Assembly: GCF_019929185.1 (NCBI RefSeq)
Contig: NZ_JAHZPC010000008.1
Location: 16,041-80,040 of the forward strand
Length of the DNA stretch: 64,000 nucleotides
Direction: 5' to 3'
Source: Streptococcus parasanguinis
GTDB lineage: Bacteria > Bacillota > Bacilli > Lactobacillales > Streptococcaceae
Shown here in pieces: positions 18,462 to 27,326 of this stretch. How positions within the stretch are numbered: position 1 is the first letter of the stretch; every line of letters begins with the position of its first letter. The position numbers and the translations under genes were made by a program. The notes beneath the pieces are model-generated. The model made no database searches and was not told the DNA's origin. It saw only the letters and a list, made by a program, of their open reading frames with translations.

Positions 18462-19424
18462 ATGTTTAAGAAAATTTTAGCACTACATACCGGAGGGACC
18501 ATTTCGATGGCGGCAGATGACTCTGGGGCAGTGATTACCAATGAAGTCAATCCCATGACCCAAGTCACTTCACCAATTGAAGGGATTGCAGTCACCTCAG
18601 AGGACTTCTTCAACCTTCCCAGCCCTCAAATGACCCCCCGTCACATGTTAGCCCTATATCAAAAAATCAAAGAGGAAGCTCATAACTATGATGGCATCGT
18701 TATTACCCATGGGACAGATACGCTGGAAGAAACGGCTTATTTCTTGGATACCATGGAGTTACCAGAGATCGCTGTGGTCATTACAGGAGCTATGCGAAGC
18801 TCCAACGAGCTAGGAAGCGATGGCGTCTACAATTTTCTGACAGCCCTTCGAGTAGCTGCCGATCCAAAAGCACGCGATAAAGGCGTCTTAGTCGTCATGA
18901 ACGATGAAATTCATGCGGCTAAGTACGTCACCAAAACCCATACCACCAATGTCAGTACCTTCCAGACACCAACCCACGGTCCACTAGGTTTGGTCATGAA
19001 AAAGGAAATCCTCTTCTTTAAAACAGCCGAGCCAAGGGTGCGCTTTGATCTCAATACCATCGATGGGTTCGTTCCGATCATTGCTACCTATGCAGGGATG
19101 AAAACCGATCTACTGGACATGCTGGATCTTTCAAAGCTCGATGGCCTCATTATCGAAGCCTTTGGAGCAGGAAACATCCCTAAAGAAACGGCACATAAAC
19201 TCCAAGAATTCATGGATGCAGGTCTTCCAATCGCTTTAGTATCCCGTTGCTTCAATGGAATCGCTGAACCCGTCTACGCATATGAAGGAGGAGGCGTCCA
19301 ACTCTATCAAGCAGGTGTCTTTTTCATCAAAGAATTAAATGCACCCAAAGCGCGCATCAAACTCCTCATCGCCCTCAATGCCGGCCTAAAAGGACAAGAA
19401 CTCAAAGACTATATCGAAGGGTAA
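18462..19424 (+). CDS. Type I L-asparaginase
   Basis: This 320-residue enzyme hydrolyses asparagine to aspartate and ammonia. Both asparaginase signatures are visible: LHTGGTISMAAD near residue 8, with the nucleophile threonine, and GIVITHGTDTLEETAYFL near residue 80, with the Thr-Asp-Lys/Thr catalytic group. There is no signal peptide, so it is the cytoplasmic form. The ATG at 18462 has AAGGAG upstream. It is divergent from the HAD gene across a 62-base spacer and is followed by 500 bases of repeat elements. Confidence 0.92.
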   Translation: MFKKILALHTGGTISMAADDSGAVITNEVNPMTQVTSPIEGIAVTSEDFFNLPSPQMTPRHMLALYQKIKEEAHNYDGIVITHGTDTLEETAYFLDTMELPEIAVVITGAMRSSNELGSDGVYNFLTALRVAADPKARDKGVLVVMNDEIHAAKYVTKTHTTNVSTFQTPTHGPLGLVMKKEILFFKTAEPRVRFDLNTIDGFVPIIATYAGMKTDLLDMLDLSKLDGLIIEAFGAGNIPKETAHKLQEFMDAGLPIALVSRCFNGIAEPVYAYEGGGVQLYQAGVFFIKELNAPKARIKLLIALNAGLKGQELKDYIEG

Positions 19425-19427
19425 ACT

Positions 19428-19535
19428 AAGATATAAAGCCCGTAAAATGCCAAGTGAAAATAGGAAATTGTCGCCGAGAGCGAAGCTCACAAGAGAATTT
19501 ATCTTTTTCACACAGCATTTAGGGCGTGTTCAATT
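19428..19535 (+). repeat. Structured element unit 1 (after the asparaginase gene)
   Basis: The unit begins AAGATATAAA-GCCC-GTA-AAATGC and ends GCATTT-A-GGGC-GTGTTCAATT. The GCCC/GGGC and AAATGC/GCATTT arms are complementary and close a hairpin about 90 bases long. Inside, GTGAAAA pairs with TTTTCAC and AAATT with AATTT. It starts 3 bases after the asparaginase stop codon, so it will be in that mRNA's 3' end. Confidence 0.7.
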
Positions 19536-19538
19536 AAT

Positions 19539-19748
19539 AAGATACAAAGGGCGTAGCGGATACAGCCAAAATAGGGAGTAGGACAGAAGCTTTACAATTG
19601 TGGACGCTTCGTCGTCCTACCCCCACAAGGCTGATTAGGATTCTTCCGAGCTGATAGGCGAGAGAAGAATTCAATCAGCTACTGTGTCTTGGATTTAGTA
19701 CTAATATATTTTTCTCTTTTTGACACAATCCGCAGCCCGTGTTCAATT
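19539..19748 (+). repeat. Structured element unit 2
   Basis: The unit has the same frame as unit 1, AAGATACAAA-GGGC-GTA-GCGGAT at the left and ATCCGC-A-GCCC-GTGTTCAATT at the right, but with different closing-stem bases that are again complementary. Inside is a GTAGGAC/GTCCTAC hairpin followed by an AGCTGATT-type hairpin that recalls the three-copy repeat found elsewhere in the window. Confidence 0.7.
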
Positions 19749-19867
19749 CGTGTAACGGCAAGCACTATGGTGCCTTGCCTACACGACCCACTAACTCCTC
19801 AGGTGGATGGTATCGATCCACCTTCGTCCTGTCGCATTTCATCAAGATACAAAGCCCGTAAAATACA
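19749..19867 (+). repeat. Hairpin pair and partial third unit
   Basis: CGTGTA..GGCAAG..CAC and GTG..CTTGCC..TACACG form a nested hairpin (about 19749-19787), and GGTGGAT/ATCCACC forms another near 19802-19822. At 19844 the AAGATACAAA-GCCC-GTA-AAAT left end of unit 1 recurs, but no right end follows, so this is a truncated copy. Confidence 0.55.
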
Positions 19868-19873
19868 ATCTTA

Positions 19874-19922
19874 AAGGGAGTAGAGTAGAATCTCAAGAAT
19901 TTCCACTCTACTCCCTTTTTAT
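19874..19922. terminator. Terminator between the asparaginase region and recG
   Basis: GGGAGTAGAGT and ACTCTACTCCC form an 11-bp stem, with TTTTTA on the plus side and TTT on the minus side. It directly follows the recG stop codon and probably serves both directions. Confidence 0.8.
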
Positions 19923-19925
19923 ATT

Positions 19926-21941
19926 TTAATCTAAATGTTCTTTCTTTTCTAAGTAAAGCGAGAGCAAATGCCAATCGGAGTGTTCGCGCCAATCTGGTGT
20001 GGCTACGATCTGGCTGGCAACTTTCCTTGCTTCTTCCAGAATGGGATAATCTTCTACCAAATCCGCCACTTGAAATTCTGGAATCCCAGATTGACGGGTT
20101 CCAAAGATTTCACCTGAACCTCGCATTTTCAAATCTTCTTCCGCTAGCACAAACCCATTGGTCGTCTCTGTCATAATTTTCATGCGCTGCTTGCCACTAT
20201 CTGTCTTAGGATTGGCTACTAGAATAGCATAGGATTGCTTGTTTCCCCGACCAACCCGGCCTCGTAGCTGGTGAAGCTGGCTAAGACCAAACCTATCTGC
20301 ATCCATAATGACCATAACGGTTGCATTGGGTACGTTGACTCCTACTTCAATAACGGTCGTAGACACCAAAACATCGACTTGGTGCTCTTTAAAGGCCTGC
20401 ATGATGACATCTTTTTCTTCACTTTTCATCTTCCCGTGAAGAAGAGAAACGCGTGCTCGCTGACCAAAGAAGGCCTCTAGCTCTTCTTGAAGGGCAAGGG
20501 CGTTTTTCAGATCTAGCGCCTCTGACTCCTCAATCAGTGGAGAAATAAAATAAGCTTGAGAACCTTTGCCAAGTTCTTTGACTAACCAGTCGAGGACCAC
20601 TTCTAACTGCTCATGCTTGACCCAACGTGTGATGATTTCCTTTCGTCCAGCGGGCATTTGATCAATGATGGACACATCCATATCCCCAAAGGCTGTAATA
20701 GCCAAGGTCCGGGGAATAGGGGTAGCCGTCATCATCAGGACGTCTGGATTTTGTCCTTTTTCTCGAAGGATACGGCGCTGGGAAACCCCAAAACGGTGTT
20801 GCTCATCGATAATGACCAAACCAAGATCTTGGTAGTGAACTCCCTCTTGAATCAAGGCATGTGTCCCCACAATCAATTGAACTTTTCCTGAGGCGATCTC
20901 TTCTAAGACTTCCCGTTTCTCAGCCGCCTTTAATCCTCCTGTTAGAAGGGCAATTGGCAAGTCTGGAAAAAGATTTTGCAAGCTTTCCTTGTGTTGCTCT
21001 GCCAAAATCTCCGTTGGAACCATCAAGGCTGCTTGCTTCCCAGCGCTTAAGGCTGCATACATAGCAAGACCGGCCACGACTGTCTTCCCGCTTCCCACAT
21101 CCCCTTGTAAGAGGCGGTTCATATGATAAGGTGAGGCCATATCTGTCAAGATTTCATTCAAGCTGTTTTCTTGAGCTTGCGTTAGCTCAAAAGGAAGCTG
21201 TTTTTTTCGTTCTGCTAATTTTTCTGGATTCCAGGCCAAGGAAATCCCTTGGCTGGCATCGTGGTTTTCTTCTTTTAGCACTTGGAGTTGCAGCTGGAAA
21301 AAGAGTAGCTCTTCAAATTTTACCCGGCGAAGAGCTTGCTTGTACTCTGTCAGATCCTTAGGAAAATGCATAGCTTGCACTGCTTGGGAACGAGACATAA
21401 GTTGATAACGCTCTCGTAAGATTTGGGGGACGTTCTCTTCTAAAAGCTGGTCCAAGCCCTGGTCGAATGCTATTTTGATCAATTTCACCAGGCTGTTTTG
21501 GCTCACTCCTTGCGTCACTCGATAGACCGGTTGCAAATCATCTTCCACTTGAGCCAGGAGCTTCATCCCTGTCAAACTGCCTTTGGCCTTGTCCCATTTC
21601 CCAAAAATCGCCACTGTCTGCTGGACCTCGATTTTGTCTGCTAGATAGGGTTGGTTGAAAAAATTAACCGCAATCACTTGGTCTCCCTGTTTGATCGAAA
21701 AACGCAAGCGATTTCGTTTGTAGCCATAATATTGGACATTGGCTGGTGTTGCTACCACTCCAGAGATGACAGCTTTTTCCCCATCTTCCAACTCTAAAAC
21801 ATTGCGCGTTTTGAAGTCTTCATAGCGAAAGGGGAAATACAAGAGCAGATCTTCTAAGGTTTCAATCCCTAACTTTTTAAATTTTTCCGCCGATTTTGGA
21901 CCGACTCCAGGCAGTACAGATAAGGGTTGGTGTAGATTCAT
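19926..21941 (-). CDS. recG: ATP-dependent DNA helicase RecG
   Basis: RecG (671 residues) reverses stalled replication forks and processes Holliday junctions. An N-terminal helix-hairpin-helix-like part (PGVGPKSAEKFKKLG), the OB-fold wedge domain (about 50-150) and the superfamily-2 helicase core are in the normal order. Walker A is GDVGSGKT at 280-287, the DEQH box is at 378-381, and the TRG/QLRGRVGRG motif VI follows. The length is normal. The gene lies downstream of alr, as in S. pneumoniae, but a terminator separates the two. Confidence 0.97.
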   Translation of the reverse strand: MNLHQPLSVLPGVGPKSAEKFKKLGIETLEDLLLYFPFRYEDFKTRNVLELEDGEKAVISGVVATPANVQYYGYKRNRLRFSIKQGDQVIAVNFFNQPYLADKIEVQQTVAIFGKWDKAKGSLTGMKLLAQVEDDLQPVYRVTQGVSQNSLVKLIKIAFDQGLDQLLEENVPQILRERYQLMSRSQAVQAMHFPKDLTEYKQALRRVKFEELLFFQLQLQVLKEENHDASQGISLAWNPEKLAERKKQLPFELTQAQENSLNEILTDMASPYHMNRLLQGDVGSGKTVVAGLAMYAALSAGKQAALMVPTEILAEQHKESLQNLFPDLPIALLTGGLKAAEKREVLEEIASGKVQLIVGTHALIQEGVHYQDLGLVIIDEQHRFGVSQRRILREKGQNPDVLMMTATPIPRTLAITAFGDMDVSIIDQMPAGRKEIITRWVKHEQLEVVLDWLVKELGKGSQAYFISPLIEESEALDLKNALALQEELEAFFGQRARVSLLHGKMKSEEKDVIMQAFKEHQVDVLVSTTVIEVGVNVPNATVMVIMDADRFGLSQLHQLRGRVGRGNKQSYAILVANPKTDSGKQRMKIMTETTNGFVLAEEDLKMRGSGEIFGTRQSGIPEFQVADLVEDYPILEEARKVASQIVATPDWREHSDWHLLSLYLEKKEHLD

Positions 21942-21960
21942 TTCTCCTCCTTTCTTTTAT

Positions 21961-21999
21961 AAAAAAGCAGGTCCATCCGGGAAAATCCCACCTGCTTCT
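21961..21999 (-). terminator. Terminator after alr
   Basis: On the minus strand AAGCAGGT and ACCTGCTT pair around an inner GGGATTTTCCC hairpin and are followed by a T run. It lies directly after the alr stop codon and before recG. Confidence 0.85.
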
Positions 22000-22001
22000 T
22001 C

Positions 22002-23114
22002 TTATTCTTCACCTGTATAGTCACGAGGAATCCGATCACTCAAGAGACAGACCACTTCATAATTAATGGTCCCACGGTAGTCCGCAACCTCTGTTGCCGT
22101 AATTTCTTTTTCTCCATCTCGGCCAATTAGGGTAACCTTGGTCCCCAGAGGCAATTCTTCTGGAAGGCGAACAGTAATCTGGTCCATCGAAACTCGGCCT
22201 ACAATGGGGCAAAACTCACCCTTGATCAGCACATGGAAATTTTGCATTTCCCGGATCCAACCATCCGCATAGCCAATAGGTATCGTCCCGATCCATTGGG
22301 GTTCTTCCGTCGTATAGGTTGCTCCGTAGCCAATATCTTGACCAGCTTCTAACTGTTTCACATGAACTAACTCACTCACCAAACTCAAGGCTGGCTTGAT
22401 TTCATAAGGCAAGGCTAGCACAGAACCGCTCGGATTCAAGCCATACATGACATCTCCCAAGCGCACAGCTGTGAAAATCGTATCCGCATGCCACAAAGAG
22501 GTAGCAGAATTACTCGCATGGACAATGGGAGGAAGGGTTTCAAGAGCAACCAATACTTCTTTGAAAAAGTGATATTGCGCTTGAAATTTTCGATCATCTG
22601 CCTCATCTGCTGTTGCAAAATGAGTAAAGATCCCTTCAATTTCAGCTCCAGCTGCTAAGAGGAGGCGTTCAGCCTCTTTGATCTCTTCGATCCTTCGGAA
22701 TCCAATCCGCCCCATTCCTGAATCCACCTTGATATGGACCTTCAATCCTGAAAGATCTGCTTCTTGTCCAAGCAATTGATCCAACCAAGCAAGACTCGCC
22801 ACCGTTAAGCGGATGTCATGCTCTTTGGCTAGATTAACTGTTTCACTTGGCACAACTCCCAAAATCAAAATAGGGTGTTGCAAGCCTTCTTCACGGATTT
22901 CGAGGGCTTCATCCATATTGGAAACACAAAAACCATCTACCTGAGGCGCCAATTTTTTGGTCACCGCAACAACCCCATGACCATAGGCGTTGGCCTTGAC
23001 GACTGCATATTTCAAGGCTTGACTTGGAATATGCTCACTGACTTGTTGCACATTAAAGGCAATGGCATCCAAATCGACTCTAGCAACAGTTGGTCTATGT
23101 TTACTTGCTTTCAT
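22002..23114 (-). CDS. alr: Alanine racemase
   Basis: This 370-residue PLP enzyme interconverts L- and D-alanine for peptidoglycan and teichoic-acid synthesis. The PLP lysine lies in [10 protein letters not shown] (about residue 40), and the catalytic tyrosine in DIGYGATY (about residue 264). I set the start at the ATG at 23114 (MKASKHRP), with GGAGGAAG upstream and matching homologues, rather than the upstream in-frame ATG. The start overlaps the end of acpS by 14 bases, so the two are translationally coupled, the same order as in other streptococci. Confidence 0.95.
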   Translation of the reverse strand: MKASKHRPTVARVDLDAIAFNVQQVSEHIPSQALKYAVVKANAYGHGVVAVTKKLAPQVDGFCVSNMDEALEIREEGLQHPILILGVVPSETVNLAKEHDIRLTVASLAWLDQLLGQEADLSGLKVHIKVDSGMGRIGFRRIEEIKEAERLLLAAGAEIEGIFTHFATADEADDRKFQAQYHFFKEVLVALETLPPIVHASNSATSLWHADTIFTAVRLGDVMYGLNPSGSVLALPYEIKPALSLVSELVHVKQLEAGQDIGYGATYTTEEPQWIGTIPIGYADGWIREMQNFHVLIKGEFCPIVGRVSMDQITVRLPEELPLGTKVTLIGRDGEKEITATEVADYRGTINYEVVCLLSDRIPRDYTGEE

Positions 23115-23466
23115 TTTCTTCCTCCAAAATGACACTGGTCGACACTAGGTCTCCCTTATGACTGATCGAAATCCATACCTTCCCAGAAAAAGGAGACTTG
23201 GAAAAATAGGGAGCTCCGTGGGCATCATTTAAAATTTCTAAATCTTGAAAACCAACCCGTCCAATCCCTGTTCCCATTGCCTTTGAAAAGGATTCTTTGG
23301 CGGACCATCGGCCCGTTAAATATTCCATTTTCCGTTTTCCAGACAATTCCTCAAAGCGCTCTCGCTCAGCCTTGGTTAAGACTTTTTCAGCGAATCGGGT
23401 ATTCTTCTGATAGGCTTTTTCAATCGCAGCGATCGATTCGATATCGATGCCATGTCCTTTGATCAT
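23101..23466 (-). CDS. acpS: Holo-[acyl-carrier-protein] synthase
   Basis: AcpS (121 residues) transfers the 4'-phosphopantetheine arm from CoA to apo-ACP, which fatty-acid synthesis requires. The N-terminal GHGIDIESI with the metal-binding aspartate and the [11 protein letters not shown] motif (about residue 53) with the catalytic glutamate and lysine are both intact. The length is typical. It is followed by alr with a 14-base overlap and preceded by the DAHP-synthase gene across an 86-base spacer with a terminator-like hairpin. Confidence 0.95.
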   Translation of the reverse strand: MIKGHGIDIESIAAIEKAYQKNTRFAEKVLTKAERERFEELSGKRKMEYLTGRWSAKESFSKAMGTGIGRVGFQDLEILNDAHGAPYFSKSPFSGKVWISISHKGDLVSTSVILEEENESK

Positions 23467-23510
23467 CTTGTTTTATCCTTATTTATCGTTTCAGTATCGT
23501 TTTACTGACA

Positions 23511-23548
23511 AAAGAGAAGGGGCTAAAGAATCACTCCTTCCGCCCCTG
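23511..23548 (-). terminator. Probable terminator after the DAHP synthase gene
   Basis: On the minus strand GGGGC and GCCCC pair around a loop of about 18 bases, followed by TTCTCTTTT. The stem is short, so it may only attenuate read-through into acpS-alr. Confidence 0.5.
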
Positions 23549-23552
23549 CCTT

Positions 23553-24581
23553 TTACTTATTCATCGTTGCAATTTCTTTGACCAAGGCCTGTGTTTTTCC
23601 CCAACCCAGGCAAGGGTCTGTGATGGATTGACCATAAACCACTGGTTCATTTTGACGACCATCTTCTAGATAGGATTCAATCATGAAACCACGAACTAAA
23701 GTTGCCAAATCCTTGTTCCAAGCACGGTTCATCATGGTTTCTCTCACGATGCGTACTTGCTCTTCGAATTGTTTGCCTGAGTTGTCATGGTTGGTATCCA
23801 CCAGGATGAAGGGATATTGCAAGCCCATTTCGCTATAGCGTTTTGCTGCCGCTAGCAAATCTTCATAATGGTAGTTTGGAATATTCTTACCACTTGCATC
23901 CAAGCCCCCACGAAGGATCGCATGAGCTAAAGGATTTCCTGATGTTTCCACTGCTTGGGCATTGAACAAAAAGTTTTGGGGATGTTGGGCTGCATAAATC
24001 GCATTGAACATGACAGAAAGATTTCCAGAGGTTGGATTCTTCATACCTGTCGGAGCAGAGATCCCACTAGATACAAAGCGGTGCTCCTGGTCTTCAACTG
24101 AACGCGCTCCAATGGCATGATAAGAAATTAAATCCTCAACATACGGAAGACTTGCTGGATAAAGCAACTCATCCGCAGTTGTCAAACCAGTTTCTGTAAT
24201 CACACGGTAGTGGAGATGTCGAACCGCTTTCAAACCGTCCACAAAGCTTGGTGCTACATGTGTATCTGGTTGGTGCATCAAGCCTTTATAGCCATCCCCG
24301 TTTGTCCGAGGTTTAGCCGTATAGACCCGCATCACAATGAAAATCTGATCTTTGACTTGCTCTTGTAAGTCTGCCAAGCGACGGGCATAGTCCATCACAG
24401 CTTCTTCATTATCAGAAGAGCAAGGCCCGATCACAAGAAGGATCCGTTGGTCTTCTCCTTTGATAATAGCTTCCAATTCTCGATCACGCGCTTCTTTACG
24501 CTCCAAGGCTGGACCTTCCAAGCGGTAAAGCGAAGTGATCTCTTGCTCATCAATCTTATTGCTCTTCGTAATGAATACCAT
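23553..24581 (-). CDS. aroF: 3-deoxy-7-phosphoheptulonate (DAHP) synthase
   Basis: This 342-residue class I DAHP synthase condenses phosphoenolpyruvate and erythrose 4-phosphate, the first step of the shikimate pathway. The GPCSSDN (about residue 52), YTAKPRTNGDGYKG (about residue 87) and GMKNPTSGN (about residue 178) motifs of the AroF/G/H family are present. As I recall, S. pneumoniae has two tandem copies between acpS and secA, while only one is here. The ATG at 24581 has TAAGGAGG upstream. The isoform (which amino acid inhibits it) cannot be judged, so the symbol is by position. Confidence 0.9.
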   Translation of the reverse strand: MVFITKSNKIDEQEITSLYRLEGPALERKEARDRELEAIIKGEDQRILLVIGPCSSDNEEAVMDYARRLADLQEQVKDQIFIVMRVYTAKPRTNGDGYKGLMHQPDTHVAPSFVDGLKAVRHLHYRVITETGLTTADELLYPASLPYVEDLISYHAIGARSVEDQEHRFVSSGISAPTGMKNPTSGNLSVMFNAIYAAQHPQNFLFNAQAVETSGNPLAHAILRGGLDASGKNIPNYHYEDLLAAAKRYSEMGLQYPFILVDTNHDNSGKQFEEQVRIVRETMMNRAWNKDLATLVRGFMIESYLEDGRQNEPVVYGQSITDPCLGWGKTQALVKEIATMNK

Positions 24582-24632
24582 ACGGCCTCCTTATGCTAGC
24601 TAGACCCATCCTCTTTCTATTCAGAGGAGCTC

Positions 24633-27152
24633 TTAAAATTTACGTCCGTGACAGTTTTTGAATTTCTTACCTGAACCACAAGGGCACAAATCGTTGCGTT
24701 TCACTTGTGACAAGTCAATATCTGCTGGAATATCTTGTTGTTGCGCTGCAATGTTGCGAGTCGCAGTTGTTGAAATGCTGTGTTCTGTACGTGGACGTTC
24801 TTGTTCGTGAATTTGGGCTTTCATCATAAGACGAGTCACATCAAATTCAATCGATCCGATCATATCGTTAAACATACGGAAACTTTCTGATTGGTATTCC
24901 ACTACTGGGTTATTTTGCGCATACCCACGGAGTCCAACCGCATTTCGTAATTGATCCAAAGCATCGATATGGTCCGTCCACTTGCTGTCTACCACTCGAA
25001 GGATCAAGACTTTTTGGAATTCTTGCACAGACTCTTCGTCACGCAATTTCGCTACTTGGCTGGCATAGATTTCTTCTGCACGTGCATACAAGTAATCGAT
25101 AACTTCCTTGTCAGATTTTCCTTCAATATCGCTTGCAGAAATGGTATCTTCCGGAACCAAATTGTATTTGGCAAAGTTCAGAATCGCTTCAACGCGTTCT
25201 TCCTTGCTTGAGTGGCTGGCTCCTTCAACAATCCGTTTGATGGTCCGTTTGATCATGGCCTTGATCTCAGGCGCCAAGTCACGGTTAGCTGTGATAACAT
25301 CATAGCGTTCAGCGTAGATAATTTCCCGTTGTTCCCGCATCACGTCATCGTATTGAAGGACTTGTTTACGGGTATCGTAGTTGTTCCCTTCAACCCGTTT
25401 TTGAGCACCCTCTACCTGACGGGTGAACATGTTTGAACGGATGACCGATTCTTCTTCGCTCAACTTGAAGCGATCAAGCACTGCTTTGATCCGTTCAGAA
25501 CCGAAACGACGCATCAATTCATCTTCAAGAGACAAGTAGAATTGAGATTCACCTGGATCCCCTTGACGTCCTGAACGTCCACGAAGCTGGTTATCGATCC
25601 GACGACTTTCGTGACGCTCTGTCCCGATGACACACAGGCCACCGAGTTCGCGAACCCCTTCACCGAGCTTGATATCGGTACCACGTCCAGCCATGTTGGT
25701 CGCGATGGTAACAGCGCCACGTTGACCAGCATTCATAATGATTTGCGCTTCTTTGTAGTGGTTTTTCGCATTCAAGACTTCGTGAGGAACACCTGCTTGC
25801 ACCAACAATTGAGAAAGGTAATCACTGGTTTCAACGGCAACAGTACCAACAAGGACTGGTTGCCCTTTTTCGTGACGAGACTTGACATCTTCCACAACAG
25901 CCTTGAATTTTGATTTCAAACTTGGGTAGAGAAGGTCTGGATGGTCAATACGAGCAATCGGACGGTTGGTTGGAATTGGAATTACGCGAATGTTATAAAT
26001 TTCACGGAATTCTTCTTCTTCGGTTTTCCCTGTCCCTGTCATCCCTGACAACTTCTTGTACATACGGAAGAGGTTTTGGTAAGTAATCGATGCAGATGTT
26101 TTGGTTTCTTCTTGAACTGGAACACCTTCTTTAGCTTCGATGGCTTGGTGAAGCCCATCAGAATAACGACGACCTTCCATGGTCCGACCAGTAAATTGGT
26201 CGACGATCAAGATTTCTTGATCTTCGCTGACCACATAGTCGATATCCAAAATCATGATGTAGTTGGCACGAAGGGCATTGTCGATAAAGTGAGTCAAGGC
26301 TACGTTTTCAATATCGTACAAGTTTTCAAGATTAAAGTAGCTTTCTGCCTTATCAATCCCTGAATCAGACAAACCGATGGTTTTAGATGGGACATCGATA
26401 ATGTAATCGTCCTCTGTCAAGGTCTTCACATAAGCATCCGCCATGTGATAGAGCTGGCTCGTATCAGAAGCTGTCTGACCAGAAACGATCAACGGAGTAC
26501 GAGCTTCGTCAATCAAAATCGAGTCTACCTCATCGACCAAGGCGTAGTTCAATGGACGTTGAACCATGTTTTCTGCACGAACAACCATGTTGTCACGCAG
26601 GTAGTCAAACCCGATCTCTGAGTTGGTTGAGTAAGTAATATCACAGAGGTAAGCTTCTTTTTTCTCAGCTGGAGATTTTGCTGCCAGGTTGATCCCTACT
26701 GAAAGGCCAAGCCATGAGTAAAGTTCTCCCATCTCTGTTGCATCCCGCTCTGTCAGGTATTCATTGACGGTAACAACGTGTACCCCTTTACCAGACAAGG
26801 CATTCAAGTATACAGGCATGGTTGCTGTTAGGGTTTTTCCTTCCCCTGTACGCATCTCTGGAACGTCACCATGGTGAAGGACGATCCCCCCCATGACCTG
26901 AACCTTGTATGGGAACAAACCAAGAACCCGTTTTGCAGCTTCACGAACAACTGCAAAAGCCTCGTACAAGAGATCATCCAAAGACTCACCATCTTGGTAG
27001 CGTTGCTTAAACTCAACTGTTTTCGCTTTTAATTCGTCATCCGACAAAGCCGCCATTTGGTTTTCATAAGAAAAGACCTTATCAGCCATTTTTTCAAGGC
27101 GTTTGATTTCGCCTCGATCATTTTCAATAATTGTTTTTACTAAATTTGCCAT
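24633..27152 (-). CDS. secA: Preprotein translocase ATPase SecA
   Basis: SecA (839 residues) drives protein export through SecYEG. Walker A is TGEGKT at 102-107, the DEVD box is in [17 protein letters not shown] (about residue 208), and the helicase-like second domain carries [17 protein letters not shown] (about residue 500). The C-terminus ends in the zinc-binding [14 protein letters not shown] motif, which also marks it as the housekeeping SecA rather than SecA2. The length is normal. It is followed by the DAHP-synthase gene with a 51-base gap. Confidence 0.98.
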   Translation of the reverse strand: MANLVKTIIENDRGEIKRLEKMADKVFSYENQMAALSDDELKAKTVEFKQRYQDGESLDDLLYEAFAVVREAAKRVLGLFPYKVQVMGGIVLHHGDVPEMRTGEGKTLTATMPVYLNALSGKGVHVVTVNEYLTERDATEMGELYSWLGLSVGINLAAKSPAEKKEAYLCDITYSTNSEIGFDYLRDNMVVRAENMVQRPLNYALVDEVDSILIDEARTPLIVSGQTASDTSQLYHMADAYVKTLTEDDYIIDVPSKTIGLSDSGIDKAESYFNLENLYDIENVALTHFIDNALRANYIMILDIDYVVSEDQEILIVDQFTGRTMEGRRYSDGLHQAIEAKEGVPVQEETKTSASITYQNLFRMYKKLSGMTGTGKTEEEEFREIYNIRVIPIPTNRPIARIDHPDLLYPSLKSKFKAVVEDVKSRHEKGQPVLVGTVAVETSDYLSQLLVQAGVPHEVLNAKNHYKEAQIIMNAGQRGAVTIATNMAGRGTDIKLGEGVRELGGLCVIGTERHESRRIDNQLRGRSGRQGDPGESQFYLSLEDELMRRFGSERIKAVLDRFKLSEEESVIRSNMFTRQVEGAQKRVEGNNYDTRKQVLQYDDVMREQREIIYAERYDVITANRDLAPEIKAMIKRTIKRIVEGASHSSKEERVEAILNFAKYNLVPEDTISASDIEGKSDKEVIDYLYARAEEIYASQVAKLRDEESVQEFQKVLILRVVDSKWTDHIDALDQLRNAVGLRGYAQNNPVVEYQSESFRMFNDMIGSIEFDVTRLMMKAQIHEQERPRTEHSISTTATRNIAAQQQDIPADIDLSQVKRNDLCPCGSGKKFKNCHGRKF

Positions 27153-27283
27153 TTTTTTCCTTACTTTGATTTTTTCAAAATCTAAAATGTTCTTTTTATT
27201 CTAGCATTTTTTAAACATTTTTTCAAGATCAAGGCTGTATCTTACAAGACTTTCGAATGGGTTTTTTCGTGTGAGAAAATCCA

Positions 27284-27315
27284 AAAAGATGCCTGCTCAA
27301 GCAGACATCTTTTCT
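27284..27315 (-). terminator. Terminator after the potassium importer gene
   Basis: On the minus strand AAGATG-T-CTGCT and AGCAG-G-CATCTT pair tightly and are followed by TTTT. It lies after the kimA stop and separates it from secA. Confidence 0.85.
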
Positions 27316-27326
27316 ATATACGGTGT

